From the NCBI GenBank assembly GCA_016219275.1, contig JACRBM010000056.1:104852-168851 (forward strand): a DNA stretch of 64,000 nt, written 5' to 3'. This document shows, piece by piece, positions 1 through 7,875 of the stretch. Positions within the stretch are counted from its first letter, which is position 1. Each line of letters starts with the position of its first letter. The translations under genes and the position numbers were made by a program. The notes beneath the pieces were generated by a model, which was not told the DNA's origin, did not search any database, and worked only from the letters and a program-made list of their open reading frames with translations. This DNA is from Chloroflexota bacterium (GTDB taxonomy: Bacteria; Chloroflexota; Anaerolineae; UBA4142).

Positions 1-1
1 A

Positions 2-424
2 TTTCGCAAACAGTTCATCGGCACCGCGCACTCGACGCGCGATGACATCGCGTTGCAGAGCAAGCTCGCGGACGAAATTTGTCGCGCGATGGGCGAGACG
101 AAAAAATCGCGCGAGGTGCAAAACTATTTCGCGGACATGCTCGAATGTTTTATCGAGATGCGCCGCGCGCTCAAACCCGGCGGCAAGGCGTGCATCGTCA
201 TCGGCAACACGGCGTTGAAAGGCGTCGCGATTCGCAACGCTGAAGTGTTTGTCGAGCAGATGCAAAGTATCGGCTTTCGCAAACACGCCATCATCAAGCG
301 CGAGATTCCTTCCAAAATTCTCCCGCAAACACGCGACCCCGAAACCGGTAAGTTCACTTCCGCGGCAAACGCGAAGATGCTCGCGTACCCAGTTGAGTAC
401 ATTTTGGTGATGGAGAAAATCTAG
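2..424 (+). CDS. DNA methyltransferase, C-terminal part (5' truncated by window edge)
   Basis: The open frame runs in from the left edge (frame beginning at base 2) and ends at TAG 422-424, so the true start is outside the window; an internal TTG at 53 is not a convincing start. The visible part contains RALKPGGKACIVIGNT, which resembles the late motif of the DNA N4-cytosine/N6-adenine methylase fold, followed by a GF-K-HAIIKREIPSK segment and a typical C-terminal end, VEYILVMEKI. The expected role is SAM-dependent methylation of DNA bases. The catalytic DPPY/SPPY motif is not visible because it lies upstream, so whether this is an orphan methylase or part of a restriction system cannot be told. 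The mutY gene follows 68 bases downstream on the same strand. Confidence 0.6.
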   Translation, partial: FRKQFIGTAHSTRDDIALQSKLADEICRAMGETKKSREVQNYFADMLECFIEMRRALKPGGKACIVIGNTALKGVAIRNAEVFVEQMQSIGFRKHAIIKREIPSKILPQTRDPETGKFTSAANAKMLAYPVEYILVMEKI

Positions 425-492
425 CCAGCCACAAGAAAAGTTGAACCACAGATTGCACAGAAAAAACAATCTGTGGTTTTTGAAAATCGCGC

Positions 493-1590
493 ATGAGTGT
501 CCTGTCAGCAAAGAATTTATCCGCTCGCTCCCGCAAAAACATCGCCGCACGTTTGCTCGCGTGGTACGCCACCCACAAACGCGCTCTCCCCTGGCGGCGC
601 GACGCGCACGATCCGTATCGCGTTTGGATTTCTGAAACGCTCCTCCAACAGACCCAAGTCGCCATAGTCATCCCGTATTACGAACGATTCCTCGCGCGCT
701 TTCCAACGGTTCACGCGCTCGCGTCCGCGCCGCTCGACGACGTGCTCAAGACCTGGGAAGGCGCGGGATACTACGCGCGCGCGCGGAATCTGCATCGCGC
801 CGCGCAAGAGATCGTCGCGCGGTTCGACGGCAACCTGCCCAGCACCGTCGAAGAACTGCGCGCGCTGCCCGGCATTGGTCGTTACACCGCCGGCGCGGTC
901 GCCAGCATCGCGTTCCAGCGCGATGCGCCGGTGCTCGACGGCAATGTGACGCGCGTATTGTGCCGTTATTTCAAGATTGAGAGCGACTCTAAAAGCAAAG
1001 CGACGCAGGATTCACTCTGGGAGTTGGTGACGGAACTGGTCCCACACGGACTCGCAGGCGAGTTCAACCAAGCCGTGATGGAACTCGGTGCGACGGTTTG
1101 CTCGCCGCGCAAACCCGCGTGCGACGCGTGTCCGCTGAAACGCGGGTGCGCCGCGCGACGTGCCGGGATTCAAGATGAGTTGCCGATCAAGCAAAAAAAG
1201 AAACCACTGCCCCATCATGAAATCGCAGTGGGCGTGATCTGGAAACGCGGCAAGGTGTTGATCGCGCGACGCAAAGACGACGCGCTGCTTGGCGGGCTGT
1301 GGGAATTTCCGGGCGGTCATCGCGAAAAACGCGAGTCGCTCGAAAAATGCGCCGCGCGCGAGGTGCGCGAGGAACTGGGGATCGAAATCGCGGTCGGAGA
1401 AAAATTCGCGGAGGTGGAACACGCGTACTCGCACTTTGCGATCACACTGCACGCGTTCCAGTGCAAACACGTCCGCGGTCGCCCGCGCGCGATTGGATGC
1501 GCGGCGTTCAAGTGGGTCGCACCGGACGCACTGTCGCGTTACGCGTTTCCAAAAGCGAATCTCAAAGTAATCGAGAAAATGAGACTGTAG
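493..1590 (+). CDS. mutY: A/G-specific adenine DNA glycosylase MutY
   Basis: Removes adenine mispaired with 8-oxoguanine or guanine in base excision repair. The 365-residue protein has the full architecture. The helix-hairpin-helix glycosylase domain carries catalytic Glu48 in SETLLQQTQV, the hairpin LPGIGRYTAGAV and the Asp of VLDGNVTRVL. A 4Fe-4S loop with exact C-X6-C-X2-C-X5-C spacing starts CSPRKPAC. The C-terminal domain is Nudix-like and, unusually, retains a perfect Nudix box (G-X5-E-X7-RE-V-R-EE-L-G-I) beginning GHREKRESLE; in many MutY proteins this box is degenerate, so hydrolase activity could be retained (inference). The ATG at 493 is chosen because the N-terminal helix begins just after it. 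The stop codon is part of a TGTAGCATG inverted-repeat arm. Confidence 0.96.
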   Translation: MSVLSAKNLSARSRKNIAARLLAWYATHKRALPWRRDAHDPYRVWISETLLQQTQVAIVIPYYERFLARFPTVHALASAPLDDVLKTWEGAGYYARARNLHRAAQEIVARFDGNLPSTVEELRALPGIGRYTAGAVASIAFQRDAPVLDGNVTRVLCRYFKIESDSKSKATQDSLWELVTELVPHGLAGEFNQAVMELGATVCSPRKPACDACPLKRGCAARRAGIQDELPIKQKKKPLPHHEIAVGVIWKRGKVLIARRKDDALLGGLWEFPGGHREKRESLEKCAAREVREELGIEIAVGEKFAEVEHAYSHFAITLHAFQCKHVRGRPRAIGCAAFKWVAPDALSRYAFPKANLKVIEKMRL

Positions 1591-1762
1591 CATGCCCGCC
1601 GGTAAAATGGCAATTGTCCCGAATGCAATGAGGGATGGACGCCCGGCGGAACGCCCACCAAAGGCGATTTCAATCGCCCCTGTCGGTCGCCATGCTACAC
1701 TGTTGAGAAAATCGGTAGACAAGTTGGCATCGCCACCATGTCTACCGGTTTTCTTGTCTACC
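1586..1762. repeat. Palindromic repeats between convergent genes
   Basis: The arms TGTAGCATG (1586-1594) and CATGCTACA (1691-1699) are perfectly complementary and enclose about 96 bases; the left arm contains the mutY stop codon. A second hairpin pairs CGGTAGACAAG (1711-1721) with CTTGTCTACCG (1752-1762). Together they fill the spacer between mutY and the minus-strand gene ending at 1777. No T-run supports a conventional terminator, although a bidirectional terminator role is possible. Confidence 0.6.
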
Positions 1763-1776
1763 GGTCTACCCACGAC

Positions 1777-3729
1777 TTATTTTTTCGCGTCGAACAACTT
1801 GATGTCGTAACTGCCCGTGCCGTTCCAAAAGAGCCAGCCGTGACTGCCCGCGTCCGCCGCGGCTTTTTTCTGTACGCGATATTGCGTCAGTCCAAAATCG
1901 CCGCGTCCGCTGTACGCTTGCAACCACGGACGAATGCGCGTCGGTGTTTTTTCCATCGCACGTTTGGTGCTGTTGAAGATCACCTCGTACGGACAGCGCA
2001 CCGCTTCGGTGCAATTCGGAATACCCAGCCCGCGCGATAACAAATCCTCCGCGCGCACCCAGGTATCGGGATAGACCATCGGCGAAATGTAATCGAGGTA
2101 CGGACCCAGATCGCGCAACCGTTGCCCGGTGTATTGCTCGTCGTCGGTTGCGGTCGTCAAACCGAACACATCCGCGGAGAGGAACACGCCGGTCGGACGC
2201 AATTCCTTTTGCGCCCGCGCGAGAAAACCACTAATCGTCGCGATGCGCGTCTCTTCGGTATTCGTCACCCCCGCGCCGAAATAGAGATTGTTCCACAAGC
2301 CAGGAAAACGCACATAGTCGAATTGGATTTCTTCAAAGCCCAACGCGGCAACTTCTTTTGCGAGCGCCAGATTATACGCCCACGCATCTTGATGGTACGG
2401 ATTCGTCCACGCGCTGCCGCCGTTCTCGGTAAACACCACACCGTTTGTATACTTGATCGCGAGATTTGGGCGTGAGGTGGCAAGCAAGGTGTCTTGAAAG
2501 ACCGGCATTCGCGCGATGCAATAGATGTTGTGCTTGCGGCACGCGTCGAGCACGACCACGAGGTCCACGCTTTGCGGTAGACGCGCGCCGATTTCTTTCG
2601 CAAGCGGAACCTGGGAATCCCAGGCAATGCGCCCTTTCTCCGATTTTACATCCACGACCACCGTGTTCAATTCCGTCTTGGTCACCATGTCAATCAGCTC
2701 GGACACGTGATCGTTTGTCGCGCCGAATGGTATGCGAATGCCGCGCGCGTGGAACGGCGCGAGTTTCACATCGCGCCTCGCCAAGCCGCTGACTTCGACC
2801 GGCGTTTTGCGATAGCCGGGCGCGAGCAAAGAGATCGTCGCCTTGGGTGGAACATTTTCGATGCGATACTTGCCTTGTGCGTTCGTCGTCACACTCGTCG
2901 CGCCCAGAAAGATCAACGTGCCACTGATCGGTTGATTCGTCACCGCGTCGGTGACCACGCCTTCGACAACATTTGCGCGCAACGCAAACGCGAGCGACGC
3001 GTTCCCGGTGTATGGCGCGCTTGCGGCGTCGTAGCCAGCCAGCGCGACGCGAATCGCCGTCCCAGGTTTCACACGACGCAATTCGACGCGACCATCCGCG
3101 CCGGTCGTCAGCGTTTGGTTTCCGAATTCTACACGCGCATTCGCCAGCGGGCGCTTGGTCGTCACATCGCTCACCGCGACGACGAGAACGTTCGGCGCGA
3201 GCGGGAAATCGAAATCGTTCTGCTCGTCGAACGTCTGGGTGGACGATTGATAACCCAGCAGTACGGCGGTGATCATCGCGCCTTTTTTTACGCCGCGCGC
3301 TTCAAACGCGCCCTGCGCGTTCGTCGCAAGTTTCTGTTCGCCGACCGTGACCGACGCGTTTGGCAAAGGCAAGTGCGTCTCCGCATCGCGCACCACGCCG
3401 GCAACGCGATTCGGCATGAGCCACACATCGAGCGCGACAGTCTGTGACAATGGACTCACGGCGTCGAGATAAACCTGCGCCGCCGCGTAGCGCTCCGCTT
3501 CGACCGCGAGCAAGGTCGCGCCAGGCGGCAAAGACACGGCGTATTCGCCACGCGTGTCGCTCGCGGCAAGATTGCCGGCAAGGTTCAGTAACGCATCTTC
3601 AATGGGTTGTTGATTCGTTGCATCGCGCACGACGCCAGTGAGTTGTCGCGTGGTTTGCGAAAGATACACCAGCATCGTTGCGGGGATCAAAATCACGAGG
3701 GCGAGCGCGAGGAAAATCCATTTACGCAT
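1777..3729 (-). CDS. Membrane-anchored DUF4015-type putative glycoside hydrolase with carboxypeptidase-regulatory-like repeats
   Basis: A 650-residue protein with one N-terminal hydrophobic helix (about residues 5-23) and no obvious cleavage site, so probably a signal anchor. Four tandem beta-sandwich modules of the carboxypeptidase regulatory-like type follow (about residues 30-330), each opening with a V-G/V-V-x-DA-T-xx-P-I pattern. The C-terminal part (about 332-650) matches the DUF4015/putative glycosyl hydrolase family: it starts RGIRIPFGAT, and contains NTVVVDVKSEKG, FEEIQFDYVRFP and YISPMVYPDTW, as expected of a TIM barrel with acidic residues at strand ends. The substrate is unknown; an extracellular polysaccharide is the reasonable guess. 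A TATAAT box lies 8 bases from the ATG, so the message is probably leaderless. Confidence 0.8.
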   Translation of the reverse strand: MRKWIFLALALVILIPATMLVYLSQTTRQLTGVVRDATNQQPIEDALLNLAGNLAASDTRGEYAVSLPPGATLLAVEAERYAAAQVYLDAVSPLSQTVALDVWLMPNRVAGVVRDAETHLPLPNASVTVGEQKLATNAQGAFEARGVKKGAMITAVLLGYQSSTQTFDEQNDFDFPLAPNVLVVAVSDVTTKRPLANARVEFGNQTLTTGADGRVELRRVKPGTAIRVALAGYDAASAPYTGNASLAFALRANVVEGVVTDAVTNQPISGTLIFLGATSVTTNAQGKYRIENVPPKATISLLAPGYRKTPVEVSGLARRDVKLAPFHARGIRIPFGATNDHVSELIDMVTKTELNTVVVDVKSEKGRIAWDSQVPLAKEIGARLPQSVDLVVVLDACRKHNIYCIARMPVFQDTLLATSRPNLAIKYTNGVVFTENGGSAWTNPYHQDAWAYNLALAKEVAALGFEEIQFDYVRFPGLWNNLYFGAGVTNTEETRIATISGFLARAQKELRPTGVFLSADVFGLTTATDDEQYTGQRLRDLGPYLDYISPMVYPDTWVRAEDLLSRGLGIPNCTEAVRCPYEVIFNSTKRAMEKTPTRIRPWLQAYSGRGDFGLTQYRVQKKAAADAGSHGWLFWNGTGSYDIKLFDAKK

Positions 3730-3737
3730 TGCCGCCG

Positions 3738-3766
3738 ATTATAACACACATTTTTTCCACAACCAA
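3738..3766 (-). promoter_or_regulatory. Putative leaderless promoter for the DUF4015-type gene
   Basis: On the minus strand a perfect TATAAT (3743-3738) stands 17 bases from TTGGTT (3766-3761). The -10 box ends 8 bases before the ATG at 3729, so transcription would start at about the first base of the start codon. Confidence 0.55.
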
Positions 3767-3886
3767 TCCACATGTACCGCCGTTTTCATCCACACCTCTT
3801 GTGGCATTTTTTTCAACGACCACTAGGCGTGGGGGATACGCGTATAGATTTCTTAACCTGCACGAGTAGTGCGCGCTTTGTCCACA
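3753..3886 (+). other. DnaA-box-like cluster upstream of dnaA
   Basis: Three one-mismatch versions of the DnaA box TTATCCACA are readable on the plus strand: TTTTCCACA 3753-3761, TCATCCACA 3786-3794 and TTGTCCACA 3878-3886. A weaker CAATCCACA (3764-3772) lies between them. Placement directly upstream of dnaA suits autoregulation or an origin sub-region. Confidence 0.5.
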
Positions 3887-3952
3887 TCTTTTCTACCGGC
3901 GAGTCCAATCTTAAAAAGCCGGCACGCGGATTTCCTTTTTAAGGTTTTCATC

Positions 3953-3981
3953 TTGCGTACAATCCCAAGATGTATTACAAT
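3953..3981 (+). promoter_or_regulatory. Putative dnaA promoter
   Basis: TTGCGT (3953-3958) and TACAAT (3976-3981) are separated by 17 bases and lie about 70 bases upstream of the dnaA start. The match is moderate (4/6 and 5/6). Confidence 0.45.
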
Positions 3982-4051
3982 CTTGCGGCATTTGATACCG
4001 AGACAGCGCGGTCACGGCTTTTTTGTTTCCCTGCGCAGACAGGACACACCT

Positions 4052-5455
4052 ATGAACCCTCAAGAGATATGGCACGCGACGCTCGGCGAACTGCAATTAC
4101 AGATGACCAAAGCGACCTTCGATACCTGGGTGCGCCCCACGTATGCGATTGGGTACGACAACGGCTCGATGGTCGTCGGCGTCCATAGCCCGTATGCCAA
4201 AGAATGGCTCGAAAATCGTCTGTCCACCACTATCCACCGGACTTTGACCGGCATCCTGGGTCGGTCGGCGGAGGTACGCTACGTGGTCAAAGATCAAAAA
4301 TCTTCGCGTGAACGAACAGACCCACCGGCGGAACGCACCACCCCATTGCTGGGTCACGCGCAGGTAGACGAACGGGAACCCAAGCGCGAAGAGCCAGCCA
4401 CCGCCAATCCGCGTGAGACCGATTTTGCTGGACGCATCACTCGCCCACTCAATCCCAAATATACCTTCGAAACTTTTATCGTCGGCAACTCGAATCGGTT
4501 AGCGCACGCCGCCGCACTCGCCGTCGCCGAACATCTCGGCGAATCGTACAATCCGCTGTTTTTGTACGGCGGCACCGGGTTAGGTAAGACACACTTACTG
4601 CACGCGCTCGGACAGCATCCGCAAGTGCATGGCAAGCGCGTGATGTACGTCTCATCCGAGACCTTCGCCAACGACCTGATCAATTCGATTCGCAATCAGT
4701 CCACCGAAGAATTCCGCCAATTGTATCGCCAGGTGGATGTGTTGCTGATTGACGACATCCAATTTATCGGCGGCAAAGAGTCCACCCAGGAGGAATTTTT
4801 TCACACCTTCAATCACTTGCACGCAGCGAACAAACAAATCGTGATTTCAAGCGACCGCCACCCGCGCGCGATTTCGACGCTGGAAGACCGCGTGCGCTCG
4901 CGCTTTGAGGGCGGCATGATCACCGATATTCAACCGCCGGATCTCGAAATGCGGATCGCGATTTTGCGCGCCAAGGTCGAAAGCCATTCCGTCGCGGTGC
5001 CGAGCGAAGTGCTCGATTTCATCGCGCGCAAAGTGCAAAGCAACATTCGCGAGTTGGAAGGCGCGCTGACGCGCGTGTACGGTCACGCCCAATTGATGAA
5101 ACTGCCGTTGACCGTGGACCTCGCCGAAATCGTGCTCCAAGACATTCTGCGCCATCAACCGATCACCGAAGCGCAAGTGATTCAAGTCGTCGCCGAGTTT
5201 TATCGCGTGGACTTGGCGGACTTGACGGGGCGCGGGCGTAACAAAGAGATCGTCGTGCCGCGCCAAATGGCGATGTACCTTTTGCGCGAAGAGACCGACG
5301 CCTCGCTCCCGCAGATCGGCGAATTGCTCGGCGGGCGCGATCATACGACCGTGATGTACGCCTACGAAAAAATCGCCGAACAGATCGAGACGGACAACCA
5401 GCGCCGTCGGGAAGTATTGGCGATCAAAGAGCGGCTTTACAACCAAGCCACCTAA
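4052..5455 (+). CDS. dnaA: Chromosomal replication initiator DnaA
   Basis: Binds DnaA boxes at oriC and opens the duplex. The 467-residue protein has domain I at the start ([10 protein letters not shown]...), a variable linker (about 95-140), and an AAA+ domain with Walker [12 protein letters not shown] and Walker B LLIDDIQF. Domain IV carries the DnaA signature [15 protein letters not shown] near the C-terminus. The open frame extends upstream to 3869, but the ATG at 4052 is preferred: an AGGA lies 9 bases upstream, the known domain I begins immediately after it, and the extension overlaps the promoter and DnaA boxes. A strong hairpin terminator follows. dnaN and recF are not adjacent; gyrB is the next replication gene, 3.5 kb away. 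Confidence 0.97.
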   Translation: MNPQEIWHATLGELQLQMTKATFDTWVRPTYAIGYDNGSMVVGVHSPYAKEWLENRLSTTIHRTLTGILGRSAEVRYVVKDQKSSRERTDPPAERTTPLLGHAQVDEREPKREEPATANPRETDFAGRITRPLNPKYTFETFIVGNSNRLAHAAALAVAEHLGESYNPLFLYGGTGLGKTHLLHALGQHPQVHGKRVMYVSSETFANDLINSIRNQSTEEFRQLYRQVDVLLIDDIQFIGGKESTQEEFFHTFNHLHAANKQIVISSDRHPRAISTLEDRVRSRFEGGMITDIQPPDLEMRIAILRAKVESHSVAVPSEVLDFIARKVQSNIRELEGALTRVYGHAQLMKLPLTVDLAEIVLQDILRHQPITEAQVIQVVAEFYRVDLADLTGRGRNKEIVVPRQMAMYLLREETDASLPQIGELLGGRDHTTVMYAYEKIAEQIETDNQRRREVLAIKERLYNQAT

Positions 5456-5457
5456 CG

Positions 5458-5488
5458 AAAAAACCGGGCACTTGCCCGGTTTTTTGTG
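5458..5488 (+). terminator. Rho-independent terminator after dnaA
   Basis: The stem AAAACCGGGCA / TGCCCGGTTTT has a two-base loop and a T-rich tail, starting 3 bases after the dnaA stop codon. Confidence 0.85.
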
Positions 5489-5983
5489 TACCCAGCCCAA
5501 CCTTGCGAAGGTTACCCACCACTTTGCCGAAACAGAACGCGACGATGCCAAATTCCATTTCTAGAGAATTGTACCTTCAAACCTTCGCAAGGATGAAAAC
5601 TCACTTTTTTTCTGTCAACCACTTGTCTTTTCCATCTAACTTTATGTCTGTTGATTTATGATTTTTTTGTGGATAACTGCCATTAATCTGGGGATAAAGA
5701 CGCCGACTTGGGGATAACCTCAATCTTACCAAACTTTGTTATGCTACAATTTGTGCTGGTTCGGCAAGCCGACCACAATCTATTGGACACTGAAAAACAT
5801 CAAAAAAATGTGGAAAACCACAAATTTTCGCCCACAAGCCATACCCATTCTATTCGCGCCGATTTTGGTACGCGCAAACTAAATCTCGCGAAGGTAGCTG
5901 GGTTGCAACGCGAGGGCTCGCACCGAATAGCACAGGCGTTCGCTCTCCCCACTTTTCCACAGCCCCTACTACGACTACTAGTA
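5489..5983. other. Putative oriC: AT-rich spacer with DnaA boxes
   Basis: This spacer after dnaA holds no supported gene. It has one perfect DnaA box in reverse orientation, TGTGGATAA (5668-5676), followed in register by two one-mismatch boxes TGGGGATAA at 5689-5697 and 5709-5717, starts 21 and 20 bases apart. Further matches are TGTGGAAAA 5809-5817 and TTTTCCACA 5953-5961. The stretch 5590-5760 is clearly AT-richer than the surroundings and could be the unwinding element. Two copies of a palindromic motif (AACCTTGCGAAGGTT 5499-5513 and an inverted near-copy 5580-5594) flank its left part. Confidence 0.65.
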
Positions 5984-6208
5984 CTATTTATTGATGATAC
6001 GAAGAATAACATTGATCAATACCGTCAGCACAATGCTCAACAGAATTGAAGTTGCCAATGGAAAGAAACATGAAAAACCTTCCATCTGAATTGCAAAATC
6101 ACCCGGCAAACGACTAATGCCGGGTATGCGTCCGACAAACACGAGCACACCACCCAACAACGCAAGCGCGAGTCCGACGAGCAATAGCATCTTGCCCCAC
6201 TCTTCCAC
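5984..6208 (-). CDS. DUF2905 family small membrane protein
   Basis: A 74-residue protein with two hydrophobic segments (about residues 6-26 and 46-70) joined by a GRIPGISRLPGDFAIQ stretch and FFPLATSILLS, the recognisable pattern of the DUF2905 family. The function is unknown; the protein is expected in the cytoplasmic membrane. The start is GTG at 6208, supported by GGGAGG 6 bases upstream. It begins 10 bases after the stop of the GT-C gene on the same strand, so the two are probably co-transcribed. Confidence 0.8.
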   Translation of the reverse strand: MEEWGKMLLLVGLALALLGGVLVFVGRIPGISRLPGDFAIQMEGFSCFFPLATSILLSIVLTVLINVILRIINK

Positions 6209-6218
6209 TGCAACCTCC

Positions 6219-7796
6219 CTACTGGCTCTTTCTCCGATACAATGTCAGAAACTTGGCAAGCGCCGGATCGTCCGTCCACGTAACTGGAACTCGTTCGTAC
6301 TCTGCGATGCTATCGAACAACGTTCCGAAAATCACGACGTATTGCGGTTGCCGTACGAGTACGTAACCCAGATCGAATTTCTCATGTCCGGGCGTGCCGG
6401 TCCCCAAGGTCGGTACTGCAAGCCGTCCGATGTGCAAGTCATTGATGCCGAACATGTCCACTGCCGGCAGATCGGAAAAGTACGGTACTTGCCCTGCGGC
6501 GTCTACCGCGATCAACGTCCCCGGCGGCACGTTCGCTTTAAGCCACCGCCCCATTGTCTCACGTGCGAGCGTTGCCTTGCCTGCGTCGAAACTCTTGATG
6601 TAGATGCCATACTCGCCCATCCACGACGAAGCCAATATTATCAACAGAATTAGTGCAGTTATCCCCAAACCCGCGACCCAGGATGAGCGTAGTTGTCCCC
6701 ATTTATCCACAATCCATCGCCAGATTTCCACAACTCCGGTGGAAAGCACCAGGTAGAACAATGGCATCAACGGCGCAAAGAATCGTCCGACCGACCAATC
6801 GCCGCCGACGTAAACGATGTAGGCGCAGTACGGCGCGATGAGCGCGATGAAGTAGGTTAGCCAGAAAAGCCGGGAGCTCCAAAATTTTCTTCCTGCCGTC
6901 TTATGTAACGAATTAATAAGTGCCGCAAGCGCCGGTAGCAGGATAATCCAACTGAGGTGCACGCCGACAAACTGGGACAGGTGTCGCCAGCCGCGTTCGA
7001 TTTGCGCGGCGGGTCCCGACGCGGAGACCTTGGCGTGGAACGAGTTAGGTAAGAGCGATTTGAAATACCACCAGCGTCCCAGCCAGTACGGCACGAAAAT
7101 CATCGCGAAGGTTGCGACGCGCGCGACATCGCGCCCGGTGAACAAGCGCCGCTCGGCGAGAATGCGCCACGCGGCTTGATGCGCGACCGTGATCGCGAAC
7201 ACCAGCAGTCCCTCCGGGCGCGTCATCCCGGCGAGCGCGAAGAAAATGCCGCTGAGTGGGAAATTTTGGACGCGAATGAACGCGGATGTGCGCGGATTTT
7301 CGTTCTTTGATTGAGACGCTCTGTCCAAGTTGTTTTCGCGCACATAGAGCCACGCGCCGGCGAAAATCAGAAAACCGAACAGCGGCGTCTCGAGTCCGCT
7401 GACCGACCACAGCACGAACGAGCCATCCGCGGCAAGCAAACCCGCGGCAAGCAAGCCGACACCGCGCGGCGCGTCAACTGTTTTCGCAAATTGCACGACG
7501 AGCCACATCGTCGCGAGCGCGAACAGCGCGCCGAGCACCATACTCGCGCGACCGACATCCGCGTGAATGCCTTCGAGCGGAATCATCGCGACCGTCCACA
7601 AAAAGTTGGTGAACCCTTCGACGCGCTCGCCGGGATTGAACACCAGCCCGATGCCGCGCACCGCGTTCTGCGCGTATCGAAACGAAATGAACGCGTCGTC
7701 CACCGCGTCGTAACCGAGGACGACAAAATAGAAAACCGCGTGCGCGACGAAGACGCCCATCGCGAGCGCGAGCCACAAGGAGTTTCGTTGTTTCAT
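6219..7796 (-). CDS. GT-C fold membrane glycosyltransferase-like protein
   Basis: A 525-residue polytopic protein with roughly ten predicted membrane helices. Near the N-terminus it has YDAVDDAFISFRYAQN and NPGERVEGFTNFLW, the pattern of lipid-phosphate-sugar-dependent GT-C transferases of the arabinofuranosyl/mannosyltransferase type. The DDAFISFRYA motif is the expected first-loop acidic site. A C-terminal extracytoplasmic region contains VPPGTLIAVDAAGQVPYFSD. The acceptor is unknown. The frame is open upstream to 8483, but ATG 7796 is chosen because a TATAAT lies 7 bases upstream and the family start matches. A loop of about 13 residues (7268-7297) is encoded by a dispersed period-10 repeat. 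Confidence 0.75.
   Translation of the reverse strand: MKQRNSLWLALAMGVFVAHAVFYFVVLGYDAVDDAFISFRYAQNAVRGIGLVFNPGERVEGFTNFLWTVAMIPLEGIHADVGRASMVLGALFALATMWLVVQFAKTVDAPRGVGLLAAGLLAADGSFVLWSVSGLETPLFGFLIFAGAWLYVRENNLDRASQSKNENPRTSAFIRVQNFPLSGIFFALAGMTRPEGLLVFAITVAHQAAWRILAERRLFTGRDVARVATFAMIFVPYWLGRWWYFKSLLPNSFHAKVSASGPAAQIERGWRHLSQFVGVHLSWIILLPALAALINSLHKTAGRKFWSSRLFWLTYFIALIAPYCAYIVYVGGDWSVGRFFAPLMPLFYLVLSTGVVEIWRWIVDKWGQLRSSWVAGLGITALILLIILASSWMGEYGIYIKSFDAGKATLARETMGRWLKANVPPGTLIAVDAAGQVPYFSDLPAVDMFGINDLHIGRLAVPTLGTGTPGHEKFDLGYVLVRQPQYVVIFGTLFDSIAEYERVPVTWTDDPALAKFLTLYRRKSQ
7268..7297. repeat. Period-10 repeat lying in frame inside the GT-C gene
   Basis: Three 10-base units, GGACGCGAAT, GAACGCGGAT and GTGCGCGGAT, lie end to end. 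They belong to the same family as the intergenic copies at 13683-13741 and 17377-17406. Read on the coding (minus) strand they give the peptide ENPRTSAFIRV in a hydrophilic loop, without breaking the frame. Confidence 0.75.
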
Positions 7797-7803
7797 CGCG
7801 CCG

Positions 7804-7832
7804 ATTATACCGCGAGTGAATCGAATCCCCAA
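7804..7832 (-). promoter_or_regulatory. Putative leaderless promoter for the GT-C gene
   Basis: On the minus strand TATAAT (7809-7804) and TTGGGG (7832-7827) are 17 bases apart. The -10 box ends 7 bases before the ATG at 7796. The promoter is back to back with the divergent one at 7839-7867, with 6 bases between the -35 boxes. Confidence 0.55.
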
Positions 7833-7838
7833 CTTTAT

Positions 7839-7867
7839 TTGACCCCGCACACGTGTTCTGTTATAAT
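7839..7867 (+). promoter_or_regulatory. Putative leaderless promoter for the 331-residue membrane protein
   Basis: TTGACC (7839-7844), 17 bases, then a perfect TATAAT (7862-7867). The start ATG is at 7876, 8 bases after the -10 box, leaving no room for a ribosome binding site. Confidence 0.7.
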
Positions 7868-7875
7868 TCTCGCCG

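Noticed and set aside
3869..4051. N-terminal extension of dnaA
   Set aside because: The extension covers promoter and DnaA-box sequence and has no counterpart in DnaA; the ATG at 4052 has a ribosome site and the family start.
5708..6049. 113-residue open frame after dnaA on the plus strand
   Set aside because: It overlaps the DnaA boxes and AT-rich stretch, has no ribosome site or recognisable domain, and runs into the DUF2905 gene antisense.
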